Below, one piece after another: positions 33,301-47,400 of a DNA stretch of 64,000 bases. Position 1 is the stretch's first letter. Every line of letters starts with the position of its first letter. Where the stretch lies: contig NC_003280.10 of the NCBI RefSeq assembly GCF_000002985.6, forward strand, positions 13,512,501-13,576,500. Direction: 5' to 3'. The translations under genes were made by a program, and so were the position numbers. The notes below the pieces were generated by a model. It saw nothing but the letters and a program-made list of their open reading frames with translations, searched no databases and was not told where the DNA came from. The stretch is from Caenorhabditis elegans. Taxonomy: Eukaryota; Nematoda; Chromadorea; Rhabditida; Rhabditidae.

Positions 33301-35129
33301 TTTTTTTCTCTTTTTTTTCTCTTCTCTTTTCTTTTTAAAGAGAAAAAAAACAGGAAAACAGAGAAAAAAAAGAAAAAATCTTTTTTTTCTCTTTTTTTTC
33401 CTGTTTTTTTTTCTCTTTTTTTTTCTTTTTTTTCCTGTTTTTTCCACAATTCCCCCCGCTCCAAAAATCACCTTTCAAATTAGGCAAACTATCAGGCATC
33501 TCAACCATTTTCGCCGTCTTCTTCTTCTTCTCATTAAAATTAATCCGAAATGCCAACGGATGATTATCATCCAAAGAATCTTCCTGCATTAGAGTACTGC
33601 TCAGTGCCGTATCCTCAAGCAGTTGCTCGTGGAGCCGAAGCTGAGCCAGCTCATCCGTCGTCCGTCCACTTCTAGATGTCCCACCATCATCATCCGCGTC
33701 AAGAGCCTTCTTGCTGAAATCTCCAGAAACACCTTCGAAAGCTGGAATTGAGGTGCCCGCGTAGAAGAGCTCAGCGATGTGCTCTGGGCTCCTGGAGAGC
33801 TCCCTGAGCCCTCCGAGCAGCCGCTTCTTGTACCGTTCCCATCCCTTCTGCTCATACTCTTTCAGTACTTGACTCGTCAGGAAGAACTTGTCGGGTTTGT
33901 TAAGCTCATAGGTAAAGTCGATGGGCTCACAGGGTCGGAGCACATGATCATCGGCTCGGCGGAATGCTGGAAGCTCTTCGGAGCCCGGGAAATGCTCAGT
34001 GTCGATGTTTATTCGGAAGAGAGATGTTGAGGTGGGGGGCTCTTCGGGGAGTTTTGGAAGTTGGCGGGGCAGGGTGAACGTGATCACTTTGTCGGACTGC
34101 AAAATTGCTCGGATTTGAATTTTTTCTAGTTTTTTTGAGTAAAAACATTGAATTTTCTCGGTTTTTTTCCGAAATATAATTTTTTTTGCGAAAAAAATTG
34201 GACTTTAAATTTTTTTAAATTCTATTTTAAAAAAAATTTTGAGCTTTTTTTTTCACAGAATTCGTTTTTTTTTCCAATTTTTGGGCGAAAGGTTATAGAA
34301 TTTTCAATTTTTTAAAAGAAATTTTTTTTTTCTTGAAACTTTCTAATTTCCGGCGTTTTTTTTGGGGAAAAAATTGCATTTTTTCCAATTTTTGGGAAAA
34401 GAATATATAATTTTTGATTAATAGAGTTTTCGACATTTTAATAATTTTTTTAGTTTTTTGAATAAAAAATCGAAAAAAAAAACTAGTTTCTAGGGGAAAA
34501 TTGAATTTTGATTTTTTTTTTCAAAAAGCAGTTTTTAAAAAACTTTTTTTCGAAATAAAGTCGTGTATTTTTTCCAATTTCCAATTTTTTGAAATTTTGG
34601 AATTTCCGGTTTTTTCAAACATTTTTTAATGTTAAAAAATTCAATTTTTTTTAATTTTACGTCGAAATTTGCAATTTAAATTATTTTTTCGATTAATATT
34701 GAAAAATTTGAAAAACAATTTTTTTTTTGAAAAAAAAATATTTTTTGCTTTTTTTTACAAAAATATTTTCTTTAATTTTCAAAAAAAAATTAGCATTAAT
34801 TAGCTTTTTGTGAAATTTTGAAAATTCCGGTTTTTTTCCAAATTTTCTGGGAAAAGACAAAAAATTAATTTTTTTTCCTCAAATTTCTACAATTTTTTTT
34901 TCAGCTTCTCCACGATTTCCAGTACCTCCTGCAAGCTCTCAAGCTTCTTCTCCAACACCTCCGTCCTTCTATCAATCGCCTCAGCCTTCCCATGAATCCT
35001 CGTAATTCTGTGCTCGACCCGATCGAAAATCTCATCAGAAACTCGCAGAAGCTTCTGCAACGACTGATTGATTCGAAAAATGGTCTCCTCGCGGCCAGCG
35101 TCGCGTGGAATCAGCGGAACATGGTACAT
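30335..35129 (-). CDS. WASHC1: WASH complex subunit 1 homologue
   Basis: Exons 35129-34926, 34096-33472 and 30999-30335 give 497 codons (human about 465). The N-terminal WAHD1-type region has VPLIPRDAGREETIFRINQS and then a helical heptad pattern, IFDRVEHRI. The middle part is acidic and charged. The last exon has two poly-proline runs, a WH2 motif (RSDLMAAIRAAGG), a central basic part and the acidic tip FDDEEWD, which together form the VCA that activates Arp2/3. WASH drives actin assembly on endosomes for cargo sorting. The start is 16 nt past TTTCCAG (acceptor at 35147-35146), 305 nt after the PGGT1B stop, consistent with an operon downstream gene. Intron 2 is expanded by a 2-kb purine/pyrimidine array. 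Confidence 0.92.
31380..33440. repeat. ~190-bp purine/pyrimidine tandem array in WASHC1 intron 2
   Basis: About nine to ten units. The landmark 'cctgttttgtttctcttttt' recurs at about 31460, 31653, 31840, 32034, 32236, 32418, 32620 and 32821. Each unit has ~110 nt of pyrimidines followed by ~75 nt of purines, with 'catttaaatcattt' between. The two halves are near-complementary, so each unit can fold, and the tracts could also form triplex DNA. The Phe- and Lys-rich open frames here are artefacts. Confidence 0.93.
34097..34925. other. WASHC1 intron 1
   Basis: AT-rich filler with long T and A runs. I see no gene, MITE or hairpin family member in it. Confidence 0.55.
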
Positions 35130-35434
35130 TTGTTACCCGAAAAATCTGGAAAAAATCGGGCTAAAAATATTAAAAATAGGTGGTAGAAGTATGGTAAAAC
35201 TGGCTAGAACAGTTGGAAAAATTTCGAAAAAATTGGAAAAAATGGGAGAAATTTTATAATTTATGGGGGGGAAAAGCTTAGATTGGTACAAGTTTTGGAA
35301 GATTTTTTTTTGGCGAAAGCTTGGGGGAAAATTGGATATTTTGAATGAAAAAATCCGGGAAAAACTGGAAAAAAAAGTAAAAAATGCGATTTTCAAGTTA
35401 AAAAATCGAGAAAAACGGAATTTTTAAGCAAAAA
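35130..35434. promoter_or_regulatory. Intercistronic spacer between PGGT1B and WASHC1
   Basis: 305 nt separate the PGGT1B stop (35437-35435) from the WASHC1 ATG. On the minus strand a TTTCCAG acceptor precedes the ATG by 16 nt. This spacing is slightly longer than the ~100-nt norm of C. elegans operons but in the range where SL2 trans-splicing is seen. I infer an operon boundary and have not seen it proven. Confidence 0.5.
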
Positions 35435-38400
35435 TTAATCAAATTGAAGTCTGGCAATACGTTCGGCTACTCGCATCGACACGTTGAGCGATGGATGAAC
35501 TGGATTGACGGCGGGCTCGCCGAGCAGTGAGAGTGCGGCGATGGAGAAGTACGTGTGGAGAATATCTGCAAAAAATGTGGTTGTTTACGGGTTGAGAATT
35601 GACATTTTCTTTGAAATTTTTTAAACTTGCAATTTTTCACAAGTATTTTCTTCTGAAATAATAGCTGGAAAAATTGCAAAAAAATCACTCATTTTTTGTT
35701 ATTACACATTCGTGGAAATGTTTAGGGAGAAAACTTCCACGAATGTGTAATAAAAAAATTCTAATGGTTTTTCTCCGGGAATAGCTTGAAAATTGCAACA
35801 ACAAAAAAATGTTGTTATTACACGTTTGTGAAATTTTTTAGGAAGAAAATTTCCACGAATGTGTGATAACAAACAAAAAACACTTGTTTTGTGAATTTTT
35901 GTGAAATATTTCTTTTTTTTTTTTTTGAAAGAATTTGTAATAAAAACTAGCCGGTCTTTTTGCGGACCCCAAAAGTCAAAAAGTTTCAAAAATCGATTTT
36001 GTTTTTCTAGAAATATTGACATATTCTGAAATTTTAAATTATTTTTTAAAAAATCGTAAAAATTATGGAATCATCGGAAAAAATTCCGAAGACGGAAAAA
36101 TATTTAAAATACTCCGAAAATTCGAAAGAAAAATTATTTGAAAATCTAAAATTTAAAAGCTTTTCGGTGCTCAAAATTGCATTTTTTGTAATTTTGAAGC
36201 TCTTTCGGAGAAAAAGCCATCAGAATTTTGTTATTACACATTCGTGGAAATTTTCTCCCTAAAAAATTCCACAAATGTGTAATAACAAAAATGATTGATT
36301 TTTCTGCAATTTTGAAGCTCTTTCGGAGAAAATAGCCATTAGAATTTCGTTATAACACATTCGTGGAAATTTTCTCCCGCAAAAATTTCCACGAATGTGT
36401 AATAACAAAAATAAGTTTTTTTTGCAATTTTTCAAGCTATTTCCGAAGAAAATAGCCATTAGAATTTTTTTATTACACATTCGTGGAAATTTTCTCCGTC
36501 AAAAACTCCACGAATGTGTAATAACAAAAAATTAGGGTGTTTTTTTTCAATGTTTCAAGCGTGTTTCGGAGAAAAAAAAATAGTAGAAATTTTTTATTAC
36601 ACTTTCGTGGAAATTTCCTCTCTTCAGAATTTTACGAATGTATAATAACAAAAAGACGTGTTTTTTGCAATTTTTCAAGCTATTTCCGAAGAAAATAGCC
36701 ATTAGAATTTTCTTATTACACATTCGTAAGAATTTTTTCTCTAAAATATCTCACGAATGTGTAATAACAAAATAAGCGTTTTTTTTTTGGGTTGCAATTT
36801 TTCAAGCCATTTCCTGAGAAAAAACCATCAGAATTTCGTTATTACACATTCGTGGAAATTTTCTCCCTAGAAAATTCCGCGAATGTGTAATAACAAAAAA
36901 TGGGGTTTTTTTCAATGTTTCAAGCCATTTCCTGAGAAAAAACCATCAGAATTTCGTTATTACACATTCGTGGAAAACTTTGTTTCTAAAATATTCCACG
37001 AATGTGTCATAACTAAAAAAAACTCTACAAATTCCAAAAAAAAAATAGTCACATTTTAACGACTTTTTCCCAGTAAAGTCTAAAATTTCCTATTTTTCGG
37101 CAGAAATATCAATGTACCTAGGCTTTTAAAAAAAGTCTGGTTTTTTTTGCATTTTTTAAGATGTATTTTTTGAAACTTTTAGAATTTTTTCGATTTTTTC
37201 TTTGAAATTTTCAGTTTTTTTTTCCAGTTTTTTTAAAAGTTTTTTGCTGTTTTTCTAGGAAATGTTCAAATTTTTTCGCGTTTCAAGCTATTTCCGTTGA
37301 AAAAGCCATCAGAAATTTTGTGTATTACACATTCGTGGTAATTTTTCACCCTAAAAAATTTTACGAATGTGTAATAACTAAAAAAACATTCAAAACATAC
37401 AAAAAAACAAGTTTTAACGACTTTTTCCGAGTAATTTCTGCAATTTTTCCTATTTTTCGGCCGAAGTTCAATGTACCTAGGCTCTGAAAAAATTCAGTTT
37501 TTTTGCATTTTTTAAAGATTTTTTCTGCAATTTTCAGAATTTTTTTGCTGTTTCTTCTAAAATTTCCCGGAATTTCGTCTGTACCTGAATAGCCCCCGGG
37601 CTCTGGATATTTGCAAAAACCCCCAATATGTGGATGCTGACAAATCATTAGAAATTCTCGAAGATGCTGCTTCGATACCAAATGATAAGCATTCAGGATT
37701 TTCAACGTGGCCCCAATCCAGAATGCATAGCAACTATCATCAGGCTTATGGGCCCTTCCGTGAAATCCGATATCCTGTTTTTGAATAGCCCATCGAATAA
37801 GCCGATCGATATCCCGTCGCGTGAGCACTTCTTCAGTCCAAAGCCTGTTCGACAGAGCCAACGAGGCAATTGCACAGAATGTAGAGCCTCCGTGGCTCTC
37901 GTCTCCCGGAGCCTGGCCGATTCCTCCGTCGATGTTTAGGCTTTGACGCAGAAAGCCGGCGAGCTTGGTCCAGTCGATTGTTTGCTCTTTGTCTCCGTCG
38001 AGAATATGGCTGATGGCTACTGCACAGAATACGAATCGCATGTCCGATTCCGAGCCGACGCCTTGACTCCAGAAACTGGAAAAATAATGGGATTTTTAGG
38101 GCGAAAATTAGTGGAAAAAAAAGAAATTTTGAAAAAAATGGACTTTTTGGTATATTTAGAGTTTCTGAAATGCTCAGAATTTTTCGATTAAAAACTTCTT
38201 TTTTTTCGAAAATTTTTACAACGATTTTATAATTTTGAAAGATTTTTTTAAAACTTTTTTTTGAGATTTTTAGTATATTTAAAACCGTTTTTTTTAAATC
38301 AATTTTCAGAAATTTTGGTGTTTCATTTTTAATTTTCAGATATAAAAAACTTGAAAAAAGTGGGGATTTTTTAATTTTTAGAAATAAATTTCCTGCTTTT

Positions 38401-41400
38401 TTTAAAAGATAGAAACACATTTTTTGAAAAGTTTGAAAAAATTAGATTTTTTGGAATTTTCCACTTAAAGGTGAACTACACCCTGTGGGGAAATTGTTTT
38501 AAAACATGCCTAATCCAAAAATCGAAAAAATCTGAAAATTCTAATTAAAAAAAAAATCTCAACACTTTGAAAAGCTCACAATCAGAAGAAAAAAATTGAA
38601 TGAAGTTTTATTCTGAAAATCCAAAAAATAAATAAAAAAGTTTCTAAAAATACCGAAAATCCAAATTTTTTCAAAATTTTCAAAAAGTTTGCTTTTAAAA
38701 CTCCAAATCTTCACTATTTTGCATAAATAGATGCCTAAAAATCGATTTTTTTTCGATTTTTTTTTAAACTTTTTGACATAATTTTCAGATTTCCAGAAAA
38801 AAAAATTTTAAGACCAAAAATCCAATTTATTTCGGTACTCCACCTTTAAAGTTGGGCTACGCTCAGTGGGGAAATTGCTTTAAAACACGCCTATGTGGTC
38901 ACAATGACCGAATATCATGATAAAAAAATTCAAAAAAATTTTCTAAATTTTATATGATTTTTTGAAAATTGGAAAAATCACAGTTTTCACCTAATTATTT
39001 TCGAATTTCCGCCAATTGGATTTGTTCGATGGAGCGCGCTTGCATTAATTTCATTAATTAATTGTATTTCTTCTTATTATTGGACTGATTTTCTTCATTT
39101 TCTAGGTTTTTTCCTCGGAAAATGAAAGAAATAAACAAGACAAATGCGAAATGCCTGTTAAAAAGTAATTGAAAATGAGTAAAACGATCATATTTTGAGT
39201 TCCGACGGCAACAAGCCTGAAATTATTATATTTTACAGTTTTACTCATTTTCAATTACTTTTTAAGAATCATTTTGCATTTGTCTCGTTTATTCCTTCTA
39301 TTTTCCGAGGAAAAAACATAGAAAATGAAGAAAATCAGTCAAATAACGAGAATTAATAAAATTTATGCAAGCGCGCACCATCGAACAAATCCAATTGACG
39401 GAAATTCAAATATAATTAGGTGAAAACTGAGATTTTTCAATTTTCAAAAAATCATATACAATAGAAAAAAATTTTTGAATTTTTTTATCATGATATTCGG
39501 TCATTGTGACCACATAGGCGTGTTTTACAGCAATTTCCCCATTGGTGGAGTACCGAAATAAATTGGATTTTTGGTCTTAAAATTTTTTTTCTGGAAATCT
39601 GAAAATTATGTCAAAAAGTTTGAAAAAAAATCGATTTTTAGGCATATATTGATGCAAAATAGTGAAGATTTGGAGTTTTAAAAGCAAACTTTTTGAAAAT
39701 TTTGAAAAAATTTGGATTTTCGGTATTTTTAGAAACGTTTTTTTTTATTTTTTGGATTTTCAGAATAAAACTTCATTCAATTGTTTTTCTTCTGATTGTG
39801 AGCTTTTCAAAGTGTTGAGATTTTTTTTGTTTTAGAATTTTCAGTTTTCTCCGGAATTTTGTAGAATTGCTTTCAAATTAATTGAATTTTTCGAAATTTC
39901 TGAGTTTTTATGAATTTTTGGATTTTGTTTTTATTTTTTGATTAAAAATTTTTTTTTTGAAAATTTCAGATTTTTAAACTTTTTCCCTTTTTTTTCTAAA
40001 TATTTTGAATTTGTTTTTTTCCGAAATAAAATCGATTTTTTTCAGTTGAAAACCTTCAATTTTTCCGTTTTTCAATGAAAATCGAAACTTCCAGCTAAAA
40101 ATTGTGGTTTTCCAAGGAAAATTGATTTTTTAAAGCCAAAAATTGCGTTTATTCAGTTTTTTTTTGTTAAGAAAAAATAGAATTTCCAGCTAAAAATTTC
40201 AGATTTTTCAGTTTTTCCACAGAAAATTGAAATTTTTACAGTTTTTGCGCCTTTCTTTGAAGTTTTCAGAAAAATTCAAATTTTTTGTCGTTTTCCGACA
40301 AAAATTTCAGATTATTTCAGTTTTTTTTAAAGCGAAAATCGATTAAAAATTTTTTTTTTTTGGAAAATTCGCTAAAAAAAAGGGATATTATCGAAATTTT
40401 GGAAAAAATTCAATTTCCAGCTTAGTTTTTTCAGCCAAAATCGATTTTCCGTCCAAAAATTGTGCTTTCTCAGTTTTTTCAGAAAAAAAAATCGAATTTC
40501 CGGCTGAATAACGCGTTTTTTCCAGTTTTTTACAAAAAAATGTGTTTTTTTTTCAGCCAAAAACTGAGCTTTTTTCAAAGAAAATTGATTTTTTCAGCCA
40601 AAAATAGTGATTTTTCTTCTTTTTTTTTCAGAAAAAATCGAATTTCCAGAGAGGTCAAAAATTGTGCTTTTTCCAGTTTTTTACCAACTAAATTCCAATT
40701 TTTCAGCTTCTTCCAACCTACCATCCATTATCCCTCTGTGCAGTTTTAACAGTCTTCAAAATGGCTTTTCGATCGACTTTCTTCAAATCATCACCCAAAA
40801 TTGCCAACGAGAGCAGTGCACTGTACGTTTGAGCCAAATTCGCTTCATCATAGCCGCTATTCTCGCACGAGTGAGATCCACGGAATCCGCATACGTTTCC
40901 TGCAAAAAAATTTGAATTAAATTTCAGAAAAAAAAAGGAATTCTGGGATTTTAAAAGCCCAAATTTCTGCAGAATTGAACGCATTTTTCAAAAAAAAAAA
41001 TTGGAAAATGTATATAGTTGAAACAATTGAGGTGAAATAACAATGTAACAATAAAATTGATAAAAAATGTAGGAAAAATGAACAAAATCAACAGGAAAAT
41101 GGATAAAAATGCGGGAAAATGGGTGGAAAAATGATTGAAAACGGGGGATTTTGTGGTGGGAAATTCGAATTTTTCTAGTTATTTTTTCTACGTTTAAATT
41201 TGAAATTAAGTGATTTTCAAGCAGAAGAAAAATTGAATTTTCACAGATTTTTACACTGAAAAATTGGATAATCTGAATTTTGTGGAAATTTAGAAAATTT
41301 TCCAAATTTTCAGATTTTTTTCTAAATTTGAATTAAGTGATCTTCAAGAAAAAAAAACCATTTTTTTGGAATTTTTGTGAAAATTTAGGAAAACAATTTT

Positions 41401-44400
41401 CGATTTTTCTCGGAATTTTTTCAGCATTTTCTAAAATTTGTAAAACTCCTAAAAAAAATAAATTTTATCTTTTTTTTTTGGCAATTTAGGTCTGAAATTT
41501 GTAAAACTGAAATTAATTGGAAATTTTGTGAAAAAAAATTTTTTTCTCAATTTTTCAGGAATTTTTTTTGAAAATCGTAAATTTATGAGCTTTAAAGCTG
41601 AAATATTTTTGCAAAAATTGTAAAAAATTTAGAAATTTCACCACATTTTTTTTACAGAAATTTAAGAATATTTTAACGTATCATTTTCATTTTCCAACGA
41701 AAAAAATTCTGAAAACTAACAAAAAAAAAATCCAAATTTTGCAGATTTTTTGCAACTTTTCAGATTTTTTCGATTTTTTTTCCAAATGTTATATATTTTC
41801 TAAATTTTCAGATTAAAAAGGTGAAAATTGGTGAAAAAGGTGAAAAGGTGAAAATTATAATTTTTTTTTTCAGAAAAATCATTAAATTTCATAATTAGAC
41901 TGAAAAATTCCAAAATAAAATGTCTGAAAATTCGGGAAAAGTTTTAAAAAAATTGAATTTAATCAGATTTTTTTGCATTTTTTTCTGAAATTAATTTGAA
42001 TTTTTTTTGTTGATTTTTTTCCAAATTTAAAAAAAAAATTTTTCGAGATTTTTTATTTCAAAAAATCGTACTTTTAAAATGTGGATTTTTTTTTTGAATT
42101 TACGGAAATTAAATTTTGAAAAAAAAAACTTTTTTTGAAGTTTTTCGTTTTTTTTTCCTAAAAAATAAGAAATTTGACTTTTTTTTCGATTTATTTCCAT
42201 CAAAATTCTAGTTTTTCAGAAATTGCAGATTTTTCCAAAAAAAAAAAAAAAAAAATTAAAAACCTTTTTTTCTGAAAGTTGTAAAGCTGAAATAAATTGG
42301 AAATTTTTTTTTGTTGAAATTTTGCATTTTTGAGATTTTTTCCAATTTTTATAGATTTTTTTTGGAAAGTTTAACCGATTTTTTAAAAGTAAAATTCCAG
42401 ATTTTTTTTCGATTTTTTTTATCCGATTTTATGTAAATTTTCAGGCTTTTTTCACATTCTTAAGATTTTTCCGATTCTTTTTCGAACTTTTCTAAATTTT
42501 CCGATTTTTCCGAATTTTTTTTTTTCGAAATTTCGCTTTTTTTGTAAATTTTCTAGATTTTTTTCGAATTTTTTTTCAAAATTATCCGGTTTTTTTTTCT
42601 AAAAATCAGACTTTTACAACCTTTTTGGTCAGTTTTTCGAAACTTTTTTCCTAAAAACTACGCAAAAATCTCAATTTTTCCACCAAAATTCCTGTTTTTT
42701 CAGTCATTTTTCCGGGAATTTTCAAAAAAAAAAAATTCAAAAAGCCTAATTCTACTGCTTCTGCCTATTCTCCTTCATCATATTTTCAGTGGCTTGCCAC
42801 GTGTCCAATGTAATTTTCGACAGAGTACTATTGATATCGTCCAATGGAATAACTTCAAGCGGTTGTTTAATTAAATGTGATGATATTCGGAAACGATTGG
42901 CCTGTTGTGAGAGGGTTGTGGCGTATTGATTATATTTGGAAATTACACGACGATCAATGTCCGGACAGCTCACGGGTACGATTTTTCTGGAAATTTTAAT
43001 CAGTTTTTGAGGGAAATTTGATGATATTTTCGGTTTTTTTTCGGGTTTTCACTGAGAAAAATGGCGAAAATTGACAAAAACGGTATATTTTTTGAGTTTC
43101 TAGAAATTTCCTGAAATTTTGAAATTTTTTCTGAAATTTTTTTTTTCAGGAAAAATCATTTTTTTTTCAGATAAATCAGTCGATTTTTTTGAAAACAAAT
43201 ATGTAATTTGCCAAAAAATATTTAAAACCGAATTTCTATCGACCGATTTTCGGAGAGAAATTGGAGAAAATTTTTTTTTTTTTAATAAAACCTAATATTT
43301 CAGGGAAAAATTCCAATTTTTGGATATTTTCTGAAAGAAATATTTCTGTCCGAGTTTTAGGGAAAATCTATTTTTTTTTTCAGCTAAAAAATCTAATTTT
43401 TGACTTTTTTTAATTAGGAAATTCAGATTTTCAGCGAAAAATGTTCAGATTTTTTTCAGAAAAATCGATTTTTTTTTCGAAAAACATCGAATTTTTCAGA
43501 TAAAATTCATACCTTTTCCGGGTTTTGGTTTTTTTACAGAAAAAATCGAATAAATTAATTTTTTTTTCAAAGAAAATCAATTTTTCAGCAAAAATCGATT
43601 TTTTCCAGAGAAAAACATCGAGTTTTTCAGTTTTTCGGAAATTGGATTTTTTTTTCAAAAAATTCAGATTTTCGGGGGGTTTTCTGAGAAAATGGTTTTT
43701 TTGTTCAGAGTAAATCAAAATTTTCAGCTAAAATTGCTTTTTTATTTCAATTTTATTTAGTTTTTTTTTAAAGAGAAAATCCAAGTTTTAAGAGAAAAAT
43801 TTCAGTTTTCTCGCTTTTATTTTAGAAAAAATGGATTTTTTTCAGGGAAAATTTTAACTTTTCGCCTTTTTTTTTAATAAAAAATCAATTTTTCAGCGAA
43901 ATTGTTTTTACAGACAGAGATCATCGACTTTTTTCAGAAAAAAAAATCTAATTTTTCAGGAAAACCGGGGTTTTTCCGATAAAATCGAGGAAAATTCCAG
44001 TTTTCGCGGCTGTTTTTTTTTAAAGAAAAAATCGAGTTTTCCCTCGGAATAAACTCAAATTTTTGGGTACTTTCTGAAAAAAATCCATTATTACCCGGGA
44101 AAATCGATGATTTTTTCAGAGAAAGTTGAATTTTTCATTGAAAATCGCATTTTTTCATGGAAAAATTTTAATTTTTCCGTTTTTTCAGAAAAAATCGCGC
44201 ATTTTTCAAAGAGAAACATTTCAGATTTTCAAAGAAAATAGCTTCTTTTTTTTGCAGAAAATTTCAGATTTTTCCGGTTTTTTTTTGCCGTTTTTCCCAT
44301 AAAAAACGATTTTTTCGAAAAATTCCAGCTTTTTCCAATTTTTTCCCAGAGAAAATCAAATTTTTTGTGCAGAAAATTTCAGATTTTTCCGGGTTTTTTT

Positions 44401-47400
44401 TTTAATAAAACCTAATATTTCAGGGAAAAATTCCAATTTGTGGGTATTTTCTGAAAGAAATATTTCTTTCCGAGTTTTAGGGAAAATCTATTTTTTTTCA
44501 GCTAAAAAATCTAAGTTTTGACTTTTTTTAATTAGGAAATTCAGATTTTCAGCGAAAAATGTTCAGATTTTTTTCAGAAAAATCGATTTTTTTTTCGAAA
44601 AACATCGAATTTTTCAGATAAAATTCATACCTTTTCCGGGTTTTGGTTTTTTTACAGAAAAAATCTGATATTTTCAGCGAAAATGTTCAGATTTTTCAGT
44701 TTTTTTCAGAAAAAATCTAAGTTTTAGCGAAAATTTGCACATTTTTAGATTTATTTCTAAAATTAAAATTTATTGAATTCATTTTTTCAGACAAAAATTC
44801 CACTTTTCGCGGTTTTTTTCTCATAAAAAATCAATTTTTCCGAGAAACTCGATATTTTTGCAAAAAAAAATGGCAGATTTTTCCCGTTTTTTTAAATAGA
44901 AAATCTAGTTTTTCCGAAAAAAAAATTCCAGCTTTTTCAGTTTTTTTTGAGAGAAAATCGGTTTTTTTTTCAGATAAAAACTAATTTTTCCCGTTTTTTT
45001 GTTCCAGAAAAATCGATTTTTTTCGATAAAAATGCTCAATTTCCACCTAAAATCCTCCGGCTTCTCCCTAACTTCTTCACACATTCCATCCGAATAAACC
45101 GGTCTCCAGGGCTCTCGTTTCCACGAATCCGGCTCACGGCTTCTCCGTTCAATAATCCGTTCCAAGCTCTTTTTCTGCTCCGAAAATTGCTCTTTTTCAG
45201 TCCTCACCGGCTCATTCGAAAACTTTTGCCACCAAATTGCTCCATCATCAGTTTGTCGGACTAGCAATGAGCATTTCAAGTCAGAGAGCTCCACGAGATC
45301 CATTGCTCTTGTGGGCTCACTCGGGACCTCGGGTTCCGCGTATTTGCCGCGGCGGACGATTTGATTGAAATTTTCGGGCTCTCCGATGGAATGGAAAGCG
45401 TCGACTGAAGACCAGACGCCTGTCGGATGAGCATAGAGTTTTGTCATTGAAATTGATGAATTGAGCACTTGAAGCTGGTCTTGACAGAAGATTGAGTACA
45501 CCTGTAAAATTTATTGAAATTGGTTTTTACAGAGAAATATTTTTAAAAAATCAAATAAAATGTTCAAATTTTCGAGTTTTTCCAATTGATTTTTCTCAAA
45601 AAAATTTTGAAAAAACTGAAAATTCCGATTTTTTCGGTCTTTGTTCCTAAAAATATATAGATTTGCTAATAGTTTGTTAATTTAATAAAAAAAAATGTTT
45701 TTTTTGTTATTACACATTCGTGGAAATTTTTACGCAGAAATTTTCCGCGAATGTGTAATAAAGCAATTCTGATGGCCTTTTGTCCGGAAATAGCTTGAAA
45801 AACGGCAACCTGAAAATTTTTTTTTTTTTTCTTTTTCTACCTGAAAAAATTCCACGAATGTGTAATAACGAAAACGATCGTTTTTTGTTGCAGTCTTCAA
45901 GCTATTTCCGGATAAAAAATCATTAGAATTTTGTTATTACAAATTCGTGGAAATTTTTTAGGTAGAAAAATTCCACGAATGTGTAATAACAAGGATAAGT
46001 GTTTTTTTGCCGTTTTTCAAGCTATTTCCGGAGAAAACAGCCAGTAGAATTGTGTTATTACACATTCGTGAAAATTTTCTATTAAAAAATTGTTTTTAGC
46101 GAATGTGTAATAACAAAACTAAGTGACTTGAAGCTGATCTTGACAGAAGATTGATTACACTTGAAGAATGGTAATTTTAATCGGTTTTTACAGGAAAATT
46201 TTTAAAAAAATCATATAAAATGTTTAATTTTTCGAGTTTTTTAAAGGAGGACTAACGGTTCGGACGATTTTGAACGTATAGACCCAAAATGAGCTCAAAT
46301 GAACGAATTTCGTAATGAAACTGCTCAAAAAGTTTTAAATTTTCAAAAATTTTTTATGGCGGTTCAAAATTTTGGAAAAATTACACTGTTTTTGGCTAAA
46401 ATCACGAATTTTTCCCATTTTTCCGTGTCACATCTGTTCGAAGTTAGCTTTTTTTGAAAATATCGTCCTTTATTATATATTAGCAATTAATCTCATTTAA
46501 TTTCGTCGATTAACGTACATTTAAAGCCGATAGGTAACCAATTTCGATGATTTTTGGGTACCTATCGGCTTTAAATATACTTTAATCGGCGAAATTAAAT
46601 GAGATAAACTATCAATATATGTAATAAAGGACGATATTTTCAAAAAAAGCTAACTTCGAACAGATGTGACACGGAAAAATGGGAAAAATTCGTGATTTTA
46701 GCCAAAAACAGTGTAATTTTTTAAAAACTTTGAACCGCCATAAAAAGTTTTTGAAAATTTAAAATTTTTTGAGCAGTTTTATTACGAAATTCGTTCATTT
46801 GAGCTCATTTTGGGTCTATACGTTCAGAACCATTAGTCCTCCTTTACAGCTCTTTCCGGAGAAAAAAAATGTCAGCTTTGTTATTACACATTTGTGGAAA
46901 TGTTCTACATAAAAATTTCCTAATGTGTAATAACAAAGAAAATTTCTGGCAATTTTTGAGCTATTTCCGGAGAAAATCATTAGAATTGTGTTATTACACA
47001 TGCGTGGAATTTTTTTTTGAAGAAAATTTCCACGAATGTATAATAACACAATTATGATGGAAATTTCTGTGGAAATAGCTCGAAAATTTACAAAAAAAAA
47101 GAAGGTATTTTTGATATTACAAAATCGTAGAAATTTTAGGGAGAAAATTTCCACGAATGTGTAATAACAAAAAGTGAAAGTTTTTTTTTGCAATTTTTAA
47201 GCTATTTCCAAAAAAAAATATAACCAGCACAATTGCGTTATTACACATATGTGGAAATGTTCTACTTAAGAATTTCACGAATGTGTAATAACAAAAATTA
47301 GTGCATTTTTGCAATTTTTAAGCTATTTCCGGAGAAAAAGCCATCAGGATTGTGTTATTACACATTCGTGAAAATTTTTCAAGTAGCCAATTTTTACGAA

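Noticed and set aside
31498..33471. Many overlapping Lys- or Phe-rich open frames
   Set aside because: Products of the purine/pyrimidine tandem array; no domain or splice context.
36229..37013. Regularly spaced ~120-bp repeats resembling a CRISPR array
   Set aside because: The host is a nematode, the repeats are hairpins with conserved linkers rather than unique spacers, and they lie in an intron.
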